This document shows positions 8,498 through 17,290 of a stretch of DNA of 64,000 bases, in pieces (the stretch's first letter is position 1; each line of letters starts with the position of its first letter). A model generated the notes under the pieces. The model had not been told where the DNA came from, made no database searches, and worked only from the letters and a program-made list of their open reading frames with translations. Origin of the DNA: Ruania rhizosphaerae. GTDB lineage: Bacteria; Actinomycetota; Actinomycetes; Actinomycetales; Beutenbergiaceae. The position numbers were made by a program, and so were the translations under genes. The DNA is taken from contig NZ_VSMB01000004.1 of the NCBI RefSeq assembly GCF_009805705.1, positions 248,001 to 312,000 on the forward strand, in the 5' to 3' direction.

Positions 8498-9763
8498 ATG
8501 AGGACGACCCGTTCGACGCACAGTCCGCCCCGCAGTGTCGCGATCGTCGGCGCCGGAATGACCGGACTCGCCACCGCGTGGTTCCTTCAGGAGCGAGACG
8601 TGGCGGTCACCGTCATCGACCGCGACGGGATCGCTGCCGGTGCAAGCTGGGGTAACGCAGGATGGCTCACGCCGGGCCTGGCCGCACCACTGCCAGACCC
8701 GGCCGTCCTCCGATATGGGATACGCGCGGTGCTCGACCCTTCATCACCCGTCTATCTACCGTTGCCCATAGGCCCCAGACTTCTGCAGTTCCTGACCAAG
8801 TTCGCGTGCAACAGCACCGCCGCTCGATGGCGTCGCTCGATGGCTGCACTGGTTCCGATCAACAACCGCGCACTCTCGGCGTTCGACCACCTCGCCGAAG
8901 GGGGAGTCAACGCGCACACCCAGTCGGCCAACCCGTTCCTGGCTGCCTTTCGCGCCGAGTCCGAGCGCACACACCTCGTGAAAGAACTCAACCACGTTCG
9001 GGCAGCCGGACTGGATGTCCACTTCGACCTCCTGAACCGAGAAGAGGTTCACGCCATGGAACCCCTGCTCGGGGACGAGGTCGGAGCAGCAATCAGGCTT
9101 CGCGACCAACGCTTCATCAACCCCGGAGCCTTCGCCGCAGAGCTTGCCGCTGCCGTTGAGCGCCGAGGCGGAACGTTCCAACTTGGCACCGAGGTGGCGG
9201 CCGTAGAGAACACACAGAACGCGGCCGTCACCCGGACGGACACCAACGACACCGAGGCATTCGATGCCGTCGTCCTCGCCAACGGCGCCTGGCTCGACCG
9301 GCTCGCACAACCGCACGGAGTCAGGATGCCCGTACAAGCCGGACGTGGCTACAGCTTCAGTGTGCCAACGCACCATCTGCCCAGCGGGCCCTTGTACTTT
9401 CCGAACCAACGCGTCGCCTGCACGCCACTCGGAGACAAGCTGCGTATCGCCGGGATGATGGAGTTCCGATCCCCCGATGCCCCACTCGATCCACGCCGAA
9501 TCACGGCCATCGTCAACAGCGTCCGCCCCCTCCTCAATGTCGGCGACCCCGCCGACCGAGTAGAGGACTGGGTCGGCTCACGGCCCTGTACCCACGACGG
9601 ACTTCCGCTCATCGGTAGAACACGATCACCTCGCGTGTACGTCACCGGAGGTCACGGCATGTGGGGCATCACCCTCGGGCCCGCCACCGGAGAACTCCTC
9701 GCAGATCTCATCACCACCGGAGAAGCACCCAGCGAACTAGCGGCATTCGACCCGCTCCGCTGA
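8498..9763 (+). CDS. FAD-dependent amino-acid dehydrogenase/oxidase, DadA-like
   Basis: The 421-aa DAO-family flavoprotein has an N-terminal dinucleotide-binding motif (VAIVGAGMTGLATAWFLQ, residues 13-30) and family blocks WGNAGWLTPG near residue 50 and DGLPLIGRT near 370. The glycine-rich C-terminal GGHGMWGITLGPATGELLADL is typical of D-amino-acid dehydrogenases such as DadA. It would oxidise a D-amino acid or similar amine to the oxo acid, feeding a quinone. The divergent PucR gene is the likely regulator. The gene lies in the segment bounded by copies A and B of the duplicated GDSL 3' end, so it may be an insertion relative to the surrounding catabolic genes. Confidence 0.85.
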   Translation: MRTTRSTHSPPRSVAIVGAGMTGLATAWFLQERDVAVTVIDRDGIAAGASWGNAGWLTPGLAAPLPDPAVLRYGIRAVLDPSSPVYLPLPIGPRLLQFLTKFACNSTAARWRRSMAALVPINNRALSAFDHLAEGGVNAHTQSANPFLAAFRAESERTHLVKELNHVRAAGLDVHFDLLNREEVHAMEPLLGDEVGAAIRLRDQRFINPGAFAAELAAAVERRGGTFQLGTEVAAVENTQNAAVTRTDTNDTEAFDAVVLANGAWLDRLAQPHGVRMPVQAGRGYSFSVPTHHLPSGPLYFPNQRVACTPLGDKLRIAGMMEFRSPDAPLDPRRITAIVNSVRPLLNVGDPADRVEDWVGSRPCTHDGLPLIGRTRSPRVYVTGGHGMWGITLGPATGELLADLITTGEAPSELAAFDPLR

Positions 9764-9779
9764 CACGTGATCAGCAGGC

Positions 9780-9899
9780 TTGAGCCTGTGGACAGGCCGT
9801 CAATTCGCGAAACCTCGCTCCCTCACGGGATCATGAGCCGCCCACTCCTGGATTCCGGGTCCCAGATCCCCAGCGCACGCATCACCGTGCGAGCCATCG
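9780..9899. repeat. GDSL-hydrolase 3' end (copy B, parent)
   Basis: Parent copy of the duplicated 120-bp block, covering the last ~25 codons of the hydrolase (stop at 9823-9825) and about 43 bp downstream. The diverged second copy is at 6481-6600, same orientation, 3299 bp away. Confidence 0.8.
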
Positions 9900-10476
9900 C
9901 GCGATGCCCGTAGGCATTCGGGTGGCACCCGTGCCCGAGCCAGTGGAACCAGGAGCCTTCCTCGGCCTGCTGCCACTCGGCATAGTGGTCCACGAGCACG
10001 GCCGACGTGTCGGCTGCCACGGCCCGCACCTCCTCGACGTAGGCGGGCAGATGGTCCACCACGTGCGCCGGCGCCGTCGGCAACGTCCCGTTCGGGGTCA
10101 TCACCACCACGACGGCGTCCGTTGTCTCCCGGATACGCCGGATGACCTCCCGGTAGACCCGACCGAACGCCTGAACCCCGTCGGCGCCTCCCCTGGTGTC
10201 ATTCAGACCGAAGCCGATCACGACGGCGTCCGGTGCGAACCGTAGGCACAGCGCCTCCAGCTCTGGCTCGAGGTCGGTGATCTGCCATCCCGAGACGGCC
10301 GTATTGATCACCGCGTCCCGCGAACGTCCCTGCTCCCGCAACCGTTCTTCGACCAGTTCCGAGAACCCGCGGCTCCCCCAGGTGTGCCAGCTGGCCGCCG
10401 TCACACTGTCACCCAGGAAGGTCCACACCCGCGGGTCCGGCGAGTCGAGAACCTCACGCAGTGCCGGATTCGCCAC
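9823..10476 (-). CDS. SGNH/GDSL-type esterase or hydrolase
   Basis: The 217-aa protein is an SGNH hydrolase. Block I is FLGDSVTAA with nucleophile S24, block II includes G63 in AVSGWQ, block III is FGLND (N92), and block V is CHPNAYGH with H185 as the likely catalytic histidine. No signal peptide is visible, so it probably removes an acyl group (for example acetyl) from an imported sugar. It is the last gene of a minus-strand operon with two Gfo/Idh/MocA oxidoreductases (10 bp gap to the upstream gene), controlled from the operator at 12395-12408. Its 3' end is duplicated at 6481-6600. Confidence 0.86.
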   Translation of the reverse strand: MANPALREVLDSPDPRVWTFLGDSVTAASWHTWGSRGFSELVEERLREQGRSRDAVINTAVSGWQITDLEPELEALCLRFAPDAVVIGFGLNDTRGGADGVQAFGRVYREVIRRIRETTDAVVVVMTPNGTLPTAPAHVVDHLPAYVEEVRAVAADTSAVLVDHYAEWQQAEEGSWFHWLGHGCHPNAYGHRAMARTVMRALGIWDPESRSGRLMIP

Positions 10477-10485
10477 TGCCTGGGG

Positions 10486-11478
10486 TCATCGTGGCTGCAC
10501 CGGCTTCCCGCTGCGCATCGACTCATACGCCGCCTCGATGAAGGCGACTGCGGCTCGGGCCTGGGTCGAGGTGACCACGGGCTCACGAGCGTTCTCGATT
10601 GCCCCGAGGAAGTCGAGGAGCTGCGCGCGTTGCATGTCGTTCGGCTCGAACGCGGGAAGGTCATGTTCCTGCGCCGTCACGAAGTGTTCGATCTTCCCGG
10701 CGATCGTCACGGCACTGCCGCCGTCGCCCATGATGGCCATCCGGATCGGCAGGTCGCCATACGCCGTGGTGCTCGCGAGGAAGGTGAGTACGCCACCGCC
10801 GGCGAACCGCGCGGTGATCGAGATGGTGTCCTCCACCTCGATGTTCTCGTGTGCGAGCAAGCCGCCGTAGGCGTGCACTTCCTCCACCTCACCGAGGAGC
10901 CACAGCGCCAGGTCGACCAGGTGCACGCCCTGGTTCATCAGCGCACCGCCGCCGTCCAGCGCCCACGTGCCGCGCCACGCGCCGGAGTCGTAATACTCCT
11001 GCGTCCGCCACAAGGCGATCTCGACGGTGGCCGAGGTAATCGAACCGAGGGAACCGGACCGGATCGACTCGCGCAGGAAGCCCGATTCGGGCAGGAACCG
11101 TCGCTGGCTGACCACGCTGAGCACCTTGCCCGAGCGCCGCTCGGCAGCGATGATGCGGTCGGCCGCGTCGACGGTCACGTCGATGGGCTTCTCCAGCAGC
11201 ACATGCTTGCCGGCATCCAGAGCGGCAACGGCCGCATCGGCGTGCAGTCCGGACGGGATAGCGATCACGACGGCGTCGACGTCCTCACGCACCAGCAGTC
11301 CCTCGACCGTCTCTGCCTCGACTCCGTAGTCGGATGCGATGGACCGTGCCGCCTCGGCCGAAGCATCGGCGACGGCGACCAGCTCTGCGGGAACGTCGTC
11401 CTGACGAATCCGTTCCACATGCTTTCGGCCGATGATCCCGACCCCGATCACGCCGAACCGAAGGTGCGCGGCGGTCAT
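10486..11478 (-). CDS. Gfo/Idh/MocA family oxidoreductase (1)
   Basis: The 330-aa NAD(P)-dependent sugar dehydrogenase has a Rossmann motif GVIGVGIIG at residues 9-17, the family EKP motif (LLEKPIDV) near residue 97, and GGGALMNQGVHLVDLALW near residue 180 carrying the substrate-site histidine. It likely oxidises a sugar hydroxyl. Its start overlaps the stop of the upstream oxidoreductase by 4 bp (11475-11478), indicating translational coupling, and the GDSL hydrolase follows. It is a close relative of the divergent gene at 12440, sharing the LMNQGVH block. Exact substrate and oxidised carbon cannot be read from sequence. Confidence 0.88.
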   Translation of the reverse strand: MTAAHLRFGVIGVGIIGRKHVERIRQDDVPAELVAVADASAEAARSIASDYGVEAETVEGLLVREDVDAVVIAIPSGLHADAAVAALDAGKHVLLEKPIDVTVDAADRIIAAERRSGKVLSVVSQRRFLPESGFLRESIRSGSLGSITSATVEIALWRTQEYYDSGAWRGTWALDGGGALMNQGVHLVDLALWLLGEVEEVHAYGGLLAHENIEVEDTISITARFAGGGVLTFLASTTAYGDLPIRMAIMGDGGSAVTIAGKIEHFVTAQEHDLPAFEPNDMQRAQLLDFLGAIENAREPVVTSTQARAAVAFIEAAYESMRSGKPVQPR

Positions 11479-12359
11479 GACTGCACCTGCCGAGTCGCCT
11501 CGAGTGCCTCGACGATCGCGCTGAGCACGACGACCGGTGCCATCATCGTCTCCCGCGACACGGGCGACTTCCCGGAAGAGATCGCCTCGACGAACGTGGC
11601 CAAGGCCGGAGCGTTGTAGTCGGGGTGGAGTGCGATCGGCCGGGTCACCACCCCATTGGTGTGGACCGCTGTGAGGTGGAACGGCACTCGCTCGGTGTCG
11701 GTGGGGGTCACGAAGGTCAAGGTGACATCGACGTCGGCGATCCGGAGCAACGCAGTCGTGGTGTCGCCGTGATGCTGAACGGTTGCGGCTATCTCGCCGG
11801 AAGCAACAGCAGGGTTGCCGAGCAGTTCGAGCGCGGCCTCCACGTGGTGGATCCCGTAGAAGAACAGGCCGGAGTACGGGCTGTCCGGATCGCCGGGGCC
11901 GACGATATGCAGGCTCCGCAGGGGGCCGGAGTCCGCACCTTCGCTGATCAGCTCGGCGATCTGGGGCACTGCCCGCAACGCGGACGAGGAGTACACCACC
12001 GCTCCGGCGTCAGCAGCGGCGTCCAGGATCGCGGCCGCGTCCGCCGGCGTGGTCGCCAGCGGCTTGTCCACGAGAACCGGCATACCGGCGGCGAGCAGCG
12101 GCTCCGCCTGCTCACGGTGCCGGGCACCGTCCCGCGTCGAGATGATCGCCGCATCGGCCACACCGATCAGCTCGGCCGGTTCGGTCACGATCGTCTCGAT
12201 CCCGCCCACGTCGGCCAGTTCCGCGTTCCGTTCGGTGTGGCCGTCAGCCAGTGCCACCGCACGCACGCCGGGATGCCTGCCCTCCTCGTTGAGAAATCGG
12301 ATGAAATGCCGGGTGTGGGAGTTCTCGGTTCCGATGAAGCCGATGCCGGTCACGCGCAT
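11475..12359 (-). CDS. Gfo/Idh/MocA family oxidoreductase (2), short form
   Basis: The 294-aa product is shorter than typical members (about 330-390 aa). The N-terminal strand-loop is GFIGTENSHTRHF (residues 7-19) instead of the canonical GxGxxG, and the EKP motif is DKP (VLVDKPLATT, near residue 95). A histidine pair occurs in YGIHHVEAALELLG. It may bind a cofactor weakly, or act with its coupled partner at 10486 on one substrate. It is first in the operon 12359 to 9823 and lies just downstream of the operator at 12395. Confidence 0.8.
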   Translation of the reverse strand: MRVTGIGFIGTENSHTRHFIRFLNEEGRHPGVRAVALADGHTERNAELADVGGIETIVTEPAELIGVADAAIISTRDGARHREQAEPLLAAGMPVLVDKPLATTPADAAAILDAAADAGAVVYSSSALRAVPQIAELISEGADSGPLRSLHIVGPGDPDSPYSGLFFYGIHHVEAALELLGNPAVASGEIAATVQHHGDTTTALLRIADVDVTLTFVTPTDTERVPFHLTAVHTNGVVTRPIALHPDYNAPALATFVEAISSGKSPVSRETMMAPVVVLSAIVEALEATRQVQS

Positions 12360-12394
12360 GTCCTCTCGTTGCAGGTATCAGATCCATCCTGACA

Positions 12395-12408
12395 TGCAAT
12401 CGGTTGCA
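12395..12408. promoter_or_regulatory. LacI-type operator, copy 2
   Basis: TGCAATCGGTTGCA, the exact reverse complement of copy 1, lies in the 80-bp gap between divergent oxidoreductase operons starting at 12359 and 12440. One repressor here could control both. Confidence 0.85.
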
Positions 12409-12439
12409 GTTCAAGGAGAAGCTCTCGTAGGGTGAGCTC

Positions 12440-13468
12440 ATGCGGCAACACACGACAGCAGAAGCGATCGGTGTCGGAATCGTCGGCGCCGGCAGTATCG
12501 GCACCACCCACGCGCGGGCGTTGCATCACGTGGCGGGCACCACCCTGGTCGCCTACAGCGGCGGCAACCCGGAGGTGATCTCAGACGGCGGATGGCCGGC
12601 CGCCCGCCAGTGCAGTGCCGACGAGGTGATCGACCATCCGGATGTCGATGTCGTCGCGATCTGCACGCCATCGCAGACCCACGCCTCGCTCACGCTCGCC
12701 GCCACCGCGGCCGGAAAACACGCCGTCGTCGAGAAGCCCCTCGCCACCACGGCTGCCGATGCGGACCGCATCGTCGCTGCGGCACGCGAGCACGACGTCC
12801 TCGTCGCGATGGTCGCCCAACGGCGATTCGAGCCCGAGGTCGCCGCCATCAAGCAGCTGCTCGATTCCGGCGAGCTGGGTGAGATCCGGCTCGCCGTCAC
12901 TCAGGTCCACTGGAGCCGCGACGACGACTACTACCAGGCAGCCCCCTGGCGGACCACGATGCCCGCCGGCGGATCCCTGATGAATCAGGGCGTCCACAAC
13001 GCCGACCTGCTCCGCTGGCTGTGCGGCCCGGTCGACGCCGTGACCGCGCAGCAGGCCACCCTCGGCCATGACATGGCGGCCGAGGACACCACCGTGGCCA
13101 CCCTGCGTCTCGCATCCGGCGGCCTGGGCCTCATCAGCACCTCGACGGCCACCCCTCCGGGCTCGGCCGCGACCCTGACCCTGCACACCTCGCGCGGCAC
13201 CGTCGAACTCGGACAAGGGGAGATCCTGCGCTGGGAGATTCCGGGAGTCCCACGTCCCGCCTCATCGGCGTCGGTCACCAGCGGATCCGCCGATCCGGCC
13301 GCCATCGGCATCGCCGGGCACGTCACCATGTGGCAGGAGGTCATGGCCGCACTCCGCGAGGGGCGCCCATGCGCCATCGATGCACCGGAGGCAGCCCGCA
13401 CAGTCCACCTGCTCGATGCGATCTACCGGGCCGCCGAGACCGGCACGCAGGTGGAGGTGTCGGCATGA
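12440..13468 (+). CDS. Gfo/Idh/MocA family oxidoreductase (3)
   Basis: The 342-aa protein has the Rossmann motif GIVGAGSIG (residues 13-21), EKP in VVEKPLATT near residue 97, and GGSLMNQGVHNADLLRW near residue 176, closely resembling the oxidoreductase at 10486. It is the first gene of the plus-strand operon 12440-15919, followed by a second, coupled oxidoreductase (ATGA overlap at 13465-13468) and a DUF1961/LamG protein. The arrangement mirrors the opposite strand: one canonical and one diverged family member. Role: oxidation, reduction or epimerisation of an imported sugar, substrate unknown. Confidence 0.88.
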   Translation: MRQHTTAEAIGVGIVGAGSIGTTHARALHHVAGTTLVAYSGGNPEVISDGGWPAARQCSADEVIDHPDVDVVAICTPSQTHASLTLAATAAGKHAVVEKPLATTAADADRIVAAAREHDVLVAMVAQRRFEPEVAAIKQLLDSGELGEIRLAVTQVHWSRDDDYYQAAPWRTTMPAGGSLMNQGVHNADLLRWLCGPVDAVTAQQATLGHDMAAEDTTVATLRLASGGLGLISTSTATPPGSAATLTLHTSRGTVELGQGEILRWEIPGVPRPASSASVTSGSADPAAIGIAGHVTMWQEVMAALREGRPCAIDAPEAARTVHLLDAIYRAAETGTQVEVSA

Positions 13469-14454
13469 TCCGGGTCGCCATCCTGGGAGCAGCACATCCG
13501 CACGTCTCGTACGCGCTCGACGAGGTGGCCGCACGGGAGAACTGCACACTGGTCGCCGTCGCTGAACCGGACCCCGACATGCAGGCGGCACACCTGTCCG
13601 ATATCGGCGACACACCACGCTACGACTCCCCCGCCGCGCTACTGGCAGCCCACCAGGTCGATGTCGCACTGGTCGCCGGCGTCTATTCCCGCCGCGGTGC
13701 GGCCGTGATCGCGGCCCTGGAGGCGGGGGCACACGTGGTGGCAGACAAGCCGCTGTGCACCTCCCTTGACGAGCTGGACCGGATCGAGGAACTCGCCGCC
13801 GCGGAGCACCGGCACGTCTCCGTCGTCTTCGAGAAGCGGTTCTATCCGGCCACCCTCGCCCTGCGAGACCTGCTCGACGCCGGCACCCTGGGCGAGCCGG
13901 CGCTGATGGCCAGTACCGGTCCGCACAAGCTCAACCTCCCCAGTCGCCCGGCCTGGTTCCTGGACCGCAGCACCTATGGCGGGATCGCCGGAGACCTCCC
14001 GGTGCACGACATCGACCTCGCCCTGATGCTCAGTGGCGCGACCTCGGGGACAGTCTCGGCCGTCACGGGCAACGCCCGGGCGGCCGACCACCCCCAATTC
14101 GATGACCATGTGGCAGTGCTGCTGCAGGCCGGGGATCTCACGGCCACGATCGAGGCCAACTGGCTCGCTCCGCAGGCAGCCGATGTGCACGGCCACTACC
14201 GGATGCGCCTGGCCGCAACGGATGGCACGGCCGAGCTGGACTGGGCATACGACTCCGTGACGGTCACCACGCACGACGAGCCCCGCCGTCAGGTGGACCT
14301 CCCGCCGGGCCTGCGCCCAGCGGCCTACTTCTTCGATGCAGTGGCAGCCGGCCACGAGCCGGAGATCACGACGGCGCAGAGCCTGCTGGCCACACGAGTC
14401 GCCTTGCTGGCTCAGGACAGTGCCGATCACGACGGCGTCCCTCGCCCCTGGTGA
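13465..14454 (+). CDS. Gfo/Idh/MocA family oxidoreductase (4)
   Basis: The 329-aa protein begins MIRVAILGAAHPHVSYALDE. The Rossmann loop is LGAAHPH rather than GxGxxG, and the EKP position reads ADKPLCTSLDE near residue 93. A histidine lies in GDLPVHDIDLALML near residue 175. These deviations parallel those of the short oxidoreductase at 11475. The start overlaps the previous stop by 4 bp; a longer open frame beginning at 13330 lies inside the upstream gene and is rejected. Likely works as a pair with oxidoreductase 3. Confidence 0.85.
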   Translation: MIRVAILGAAHPHVSYALDEVAARENCTLVAVAEPDPDMQAAHLSDIGDTPRYDSPAALLAAHQVDVALVAGVYSRRGAAVIAALEAGAHVVADKPLCTSLDELDRIEELAAAEHRHVSVVFEKRFYPATLALRDLLDAGTLGEPALMASTGPHKLNLPSRPAWFLDRSTYGGIAGDLPVHDIDLALMLSGATSGTVSAVTGNARAADHPQFDDHVAVLLQAGDLTATIEANWLAPQAADVHGHYRMRLAATDGTAELDWAYDSVTVTTHDEPRRQVDLPPGLRPAAYFFDAVAAGHEPEITTAQSLLATRVALLAQDSADHDGVPRPW

Positions 14455-14470
14455 GAAAGGAACCCTTCCC

Positions 14471-15919
14471 GTGGACCTCAGCAGCCCCGACTGCCTGACG
14501 GGGACCGTACGCCCCCACGGCCCACACCGCTTCGTCACGGTTGACGGGCGCAGCGGCTATCACCCGACCACCCGCACGAGCGAACTCACCTTCGAGACCG
14601 ACCTGCTGCGCGGGGCCGAATGGTCGCTCTCGTTGTGGGTGTGCTCGCTGGAGGATCTGGACGTGGCGGCACCGCTGGCGTGGATCCTCGAGCACGATCC
14701 CGAGGCACAGCGGTACCGGCTGGTCAGCGACACTCCCGTGGGCGGGGCCGGCGGGGTCTTCAGCTGGCTGTGGACCTCGCAGATCCGGCCGGCCATGCAG
14801 GCCAAGCTGGTCCACGGCACACCGGAGCCCGGGCGGCTGCCGGCGTCCACGCAGGTCGAGAGCCTGCCGTTGGCTGCGGCCACCTGGTACCACCTGGTGT
14901 TGACGTTCTCCGACCGGGAGAAGCGGATGTGTCTGTGGGTGAACGGGGTGCTGGCAGGGATCAGTGAGTTCGACTTCACCGCTGATGTACCGGGCACCCG
15001 ACTCCACCTCGGCAATCCCGCCATGGTGTTCGCCTCGATCGAGGCAGTCGATCGTGAGCTCACCGCAGCCGACGTACGGGAGGAGTTCGCCTCGTCTGCC
15101 TCATCCCGTAGTCGTGCGGCAGCCGAGCGGATCCGGCCATTGTTCGAACCCCAGCCTCGCGCTCGAGTGGACTGGGAGCCCGGCTCCGACTGGAGCCTAG
15201 ACCTACAGACGTCCTTCACCCATCCGAGCGATATCGACGGGTGGACGTTGCACGGCTGCCAGCGACCTCCGCATCAGATGAGGGAGCTGCGCACCACCAG
15301 CGAGGGGCTCGTGCTGCACACACCAGACGAGGTCGCGGACGAATCGCGCATGTACCTGTGGAGCCCGCAGATGTTCGAGGGCGATCTCGCCGTCCAGTTC
15401 GACTTCCGGATGGAGCAGGACAGCGGGTTCGGGATGCTCGTGACGCACGCGAGCGGGATGCAGGGCGAGGATGTGCTCGCCGATCCAGGTGACCTGGCAC
15501 GCGGCGCCATGCAAGTCATCAACAGGAACCGGCTCCGCAACTACTACTGGGGCTTCTTCCGGCGCACCCCGACCACACCCAAGCACGTCGCCTCTCACAC
15601 CCTGGTCAAGAATCCGTGGACGCGGAACCTTGCGCTGAGCGCTTCTCCGGTCGTCGAAGTCGGGCAGTGGCATCGCCTGCTGCTGGTGCAGGAGGGGGCA
15701 CGACTGCGGGGCGCCATCGACGGCCAGTGGGTCGTGGAAGGCCACGACGACTCCTTCCAGAACTACGGCCCGATCTTGCGTACGGGGAGGATTGCGTTGC
15801 GGCTCATGTACCAGACGCGGATGCGGGTGCGGGATCTGCACGTGTGGACGCGCGCCGGAGATGTCGTGACCACACCACAGACCTTTCCCGCCAACCAGGC
15901 TGGCAAAGGTCACGATTGA
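14471..15919 (+). CDS. two-domain concanavalin-like protein (LamG + DUF1961/YesU-like)
   Basis: The 482-aa protein has no signal peptide, so it should be cytoplasmic. Residues ~1-200 look like a LamG/concanavalin jelly roll (WSLSLWVCS, TWYHLVLTF, CLWVNGVLAG). Residues ~225-475 resemble DUF1961, the family of Bacillus YesU (YLWSPQMFEGDLAVQFDFRM, GFGMLVTHAS, GQWHRLLLVQ). I chose the GTG at 14471, 9-10 nt after AAAGGAA; the frame upstream of it lies in the previous gene. It ends the operon with two Gfo/Idh/MocA oxidoreductases. Related jelly-roll proteins (DUF1080) hydrolyse 3-keto-glycosides, so an intracellular glycoside-cleaving role is a reasonable inference. Confidence 0.75.
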   Translation: MDLSSPDCLTGTVRPHGPHRFVTVDGRSGYHPTTRTSELTFETDLLRGAEWSLSLWVCSLEDLDVAAPLAWILEHDPEAQRYRLVSDTPVGGAGGVFSWLWTSQIRPAMQAKLVHGTPEPGRLPASTQVESLPLAAATWYHLVLTFSDREKRMCLWVNGVLAGISEFDFTADVPGTRLHLGNPAMVFASIEAVDRELTAADVREEFASSASSRSRAAAERIRPLFEPQPRARVDWEPGSDWSLDLQTSFTHPSDIDGWTLHGCQRPPHQMRELRTTSEGLVLHTPDEVADESRMYLWSPQMFEGDLAVQFDFRMEQDSGFGMLVTHASGMQGEDVLADPGDLARGAMQVINRNRLRNYYWGFFRRTPTTPKHVASHTLVKNPWTRNLALSASPVVEVGQWHRLLLVQEGARLRGAIDGQWVVEGHDDSFQNYGPILRTGRIALRLMYQTRMRVRDLHVWTRAGDVVTTPQTFPANQAGKGHD

Positions 15920-15938
15920 GATACGTCCCTCCGGTGTC

Positions 15939-15968
15939 TTGACACGTCTCGTCGTCAGTCGTTACGTT
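15939..15968 (+). promoter_or_regulatory. promoter of the ABC importer operon
   Basis: TTGACA (15939-15944) is followed after 17-18 bp by TTACGT/TACGTT (15962-15968), a good sigma-70-type pair for an actinobacterium. The LacI-type operator at 15972 begins 3-4 bp after the -10 box, so repressor would cover the transcription start. Confidence 0.68.
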
Positions 15969-15971
15969 GCA

Positions 15972-15985
15972 TGCAACCGATTGCA
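15972..15985. promoter_or_regulatory. LacI-type operator, copy 3
   Basis: TGCAACCGATTGCA, identical to copy 1, lies immediately downstream of a TTGACA-based promoter and 36 bp before the solute-binding-protein start codon. This is the clearest repression geometry in the set. Confidence 0.87.
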
Positions 15986-16021
15986 GTTCCGACCAACACG
16001 ATCGAACCCAATGGAGGGACC

Positions 16022-17269
16022 ATGAGGCACAAGACCACAGTTGCCGCCGGTGCCGTCGCGACGAGCGCGCTACTTCTCGTCGCTGCGTGTAGCGGCAGCA
16101 CTCCCACAGACACCACAGACGTCGACCCGGAAGAGGTCTCCGGCACCGTGACGTTCTGGACCTATCCGTTCTCAACCATCGCCGAGGCATCCTGGTGGCA
16201 GCCCTACGTTGACGAGTTCAACGAGGAGTACCCGAACGTCGAGGTCGAGGTCGTGATGCAGGCCTGGCAGGGACGTGAAGAGTCTCTCGTCACGTCGATC
16301 ACCGGCAACAACGCGCCCGACGTCGTCTACTTCAACCCGGACTTCGTGCCGAAGTACGCCGACCAGGACCTGCTGCTCCCGATAGATGACCTGCGCGAGG
16401 ACTGGGACCAGTTCTACGACTCCTCGCTCGAGGCCATGACCTGGGACGGCACCCTCTACGGACAGCCCATGCTGATGCAGCTGCAGACGTCCTACTGCAA
16501 CACCGAAGTACTCGAGGAGGCGGGTGTTGCTGACTGCCCGACCACCTGGGACGAGTTCCGCGACGCCGCGCCGGCCATCCAGGAAGCCGGCTACTACGCA
16601 ACCGAGTACAACGGAGTTTCCACGCTGAACCACACCTTCTACGTCTACCTCTGGCAGGCAGGCGGTGATGTGCTGAACGAGGACATGACCGAGGCGACGT
16701 TCAACGGCCCGGAAGGCCTGCAGGCACTGGAGTTCATCCAGGAGATGGTGGACAACGAGTGGGTTCCGCAGGAACCGTTGAGCATCGCCGAGCCCTTCGA
16801 ACAGACCGATGCCGGGCAGGGGAACCTCGGATACGTGATGGGTTCGAACCTGGCGTCCACCCGACAGTTCATCGACCCTGACGTCATCGAGACCGTCCCG
16901 CCGATGAGCAACGTCGAGCAGGTTGCCTCTGGCTCCGTGGGTGCATGGTCGATCTTCAACACCACCGAGTCACCGGAAGCCGCTCAGGCCTGGGTCCGGT
17001 TCCTGGGTGAGCCGGAGTTCCTCGAGGACTTCCTGAGCGAGGCGGGGTACCTCTCACCGCGCGCTGACATCGAGGGCCTGTTCGCAGATGACCCGCAGAT
17101 CGCCGGAGGAGCGGACTATCTTGAGCATCTCCGCACTGGTGTTCAGCACCCCAACGCTCGCGAGATCATCGACATGATTCGCCCGCACATTCAGAGCGTG
17201 CTGCTCGAAGGCGCCGATCCGCAGGATGCGCTGGACGCCGCTGCGGCCGAGGTCAACGGGCTTCTCTGA
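16022..17269 (+). CDS. ABC importer solute-binding lipoprotein (sugar)
   Basis: A 415-aa extracellular solute-binding protein of the carbohydrate (CUT1) type. The signal peptide ends in the lipobox LLVAAC, giving lipidation at C23, followed by a Ser/Thr-rich linker and a typical VTFWTYPFS start of the mature domain. The many acidic and aromatic residues suit an exported sugar binder. The ATG at 16022 follows GGAGGGAC; an in-frame start at 15971 would overlap the operator and is rejected. It heads the operon with two permeases and is separated from them by a strong hairpin (17291-17322). Confidence 0.92.
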   Translation: MRHKTTVAAGAVATSALLLVAACSGSTPTDTTDVDPEEVSGTVTFWTYPFSTIAEASWWQPYVDEFNEEYPNVEVEVVMQAWQGREESLVTSITGNNAPDVVYFNPDFVPKYADQDLLLPIDDLREDWDQFYDSSLEAMTWDGTLYGQPMLMQLQTSYCNTEVLEEAGVADCPTTWDEFRDAAPAIQEAGYYATEYNGVSTLNHTFYVYLWQAGGDVLNEDMTEATFNGPEGLQALEFIQEMVDNEWVPQEPLSIAEPFEQTDAGQGNLGYVMGSNLASTRQFIDPDVIETVPPMSNVEQVASGSVGAWSIFNTTESPEAAQAWVRFLGEPEFLEDFLSEAGYLSPRADIEGLFADDPQIAGGADYLEHLRTGVQHPNAREIIDMIRPHIQSVLLEGADPQDALDAAAAEVNGLL

Positions 17270-17290
17270 CCCGGACAGATGTCTTTGTCT

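Noticed and set aside
12581-13216. 211-codon minus-strand frame opposite the oxidoreductase at 12440
   Set aside because: High-GC antisense shadow with no start site or family resemblance.
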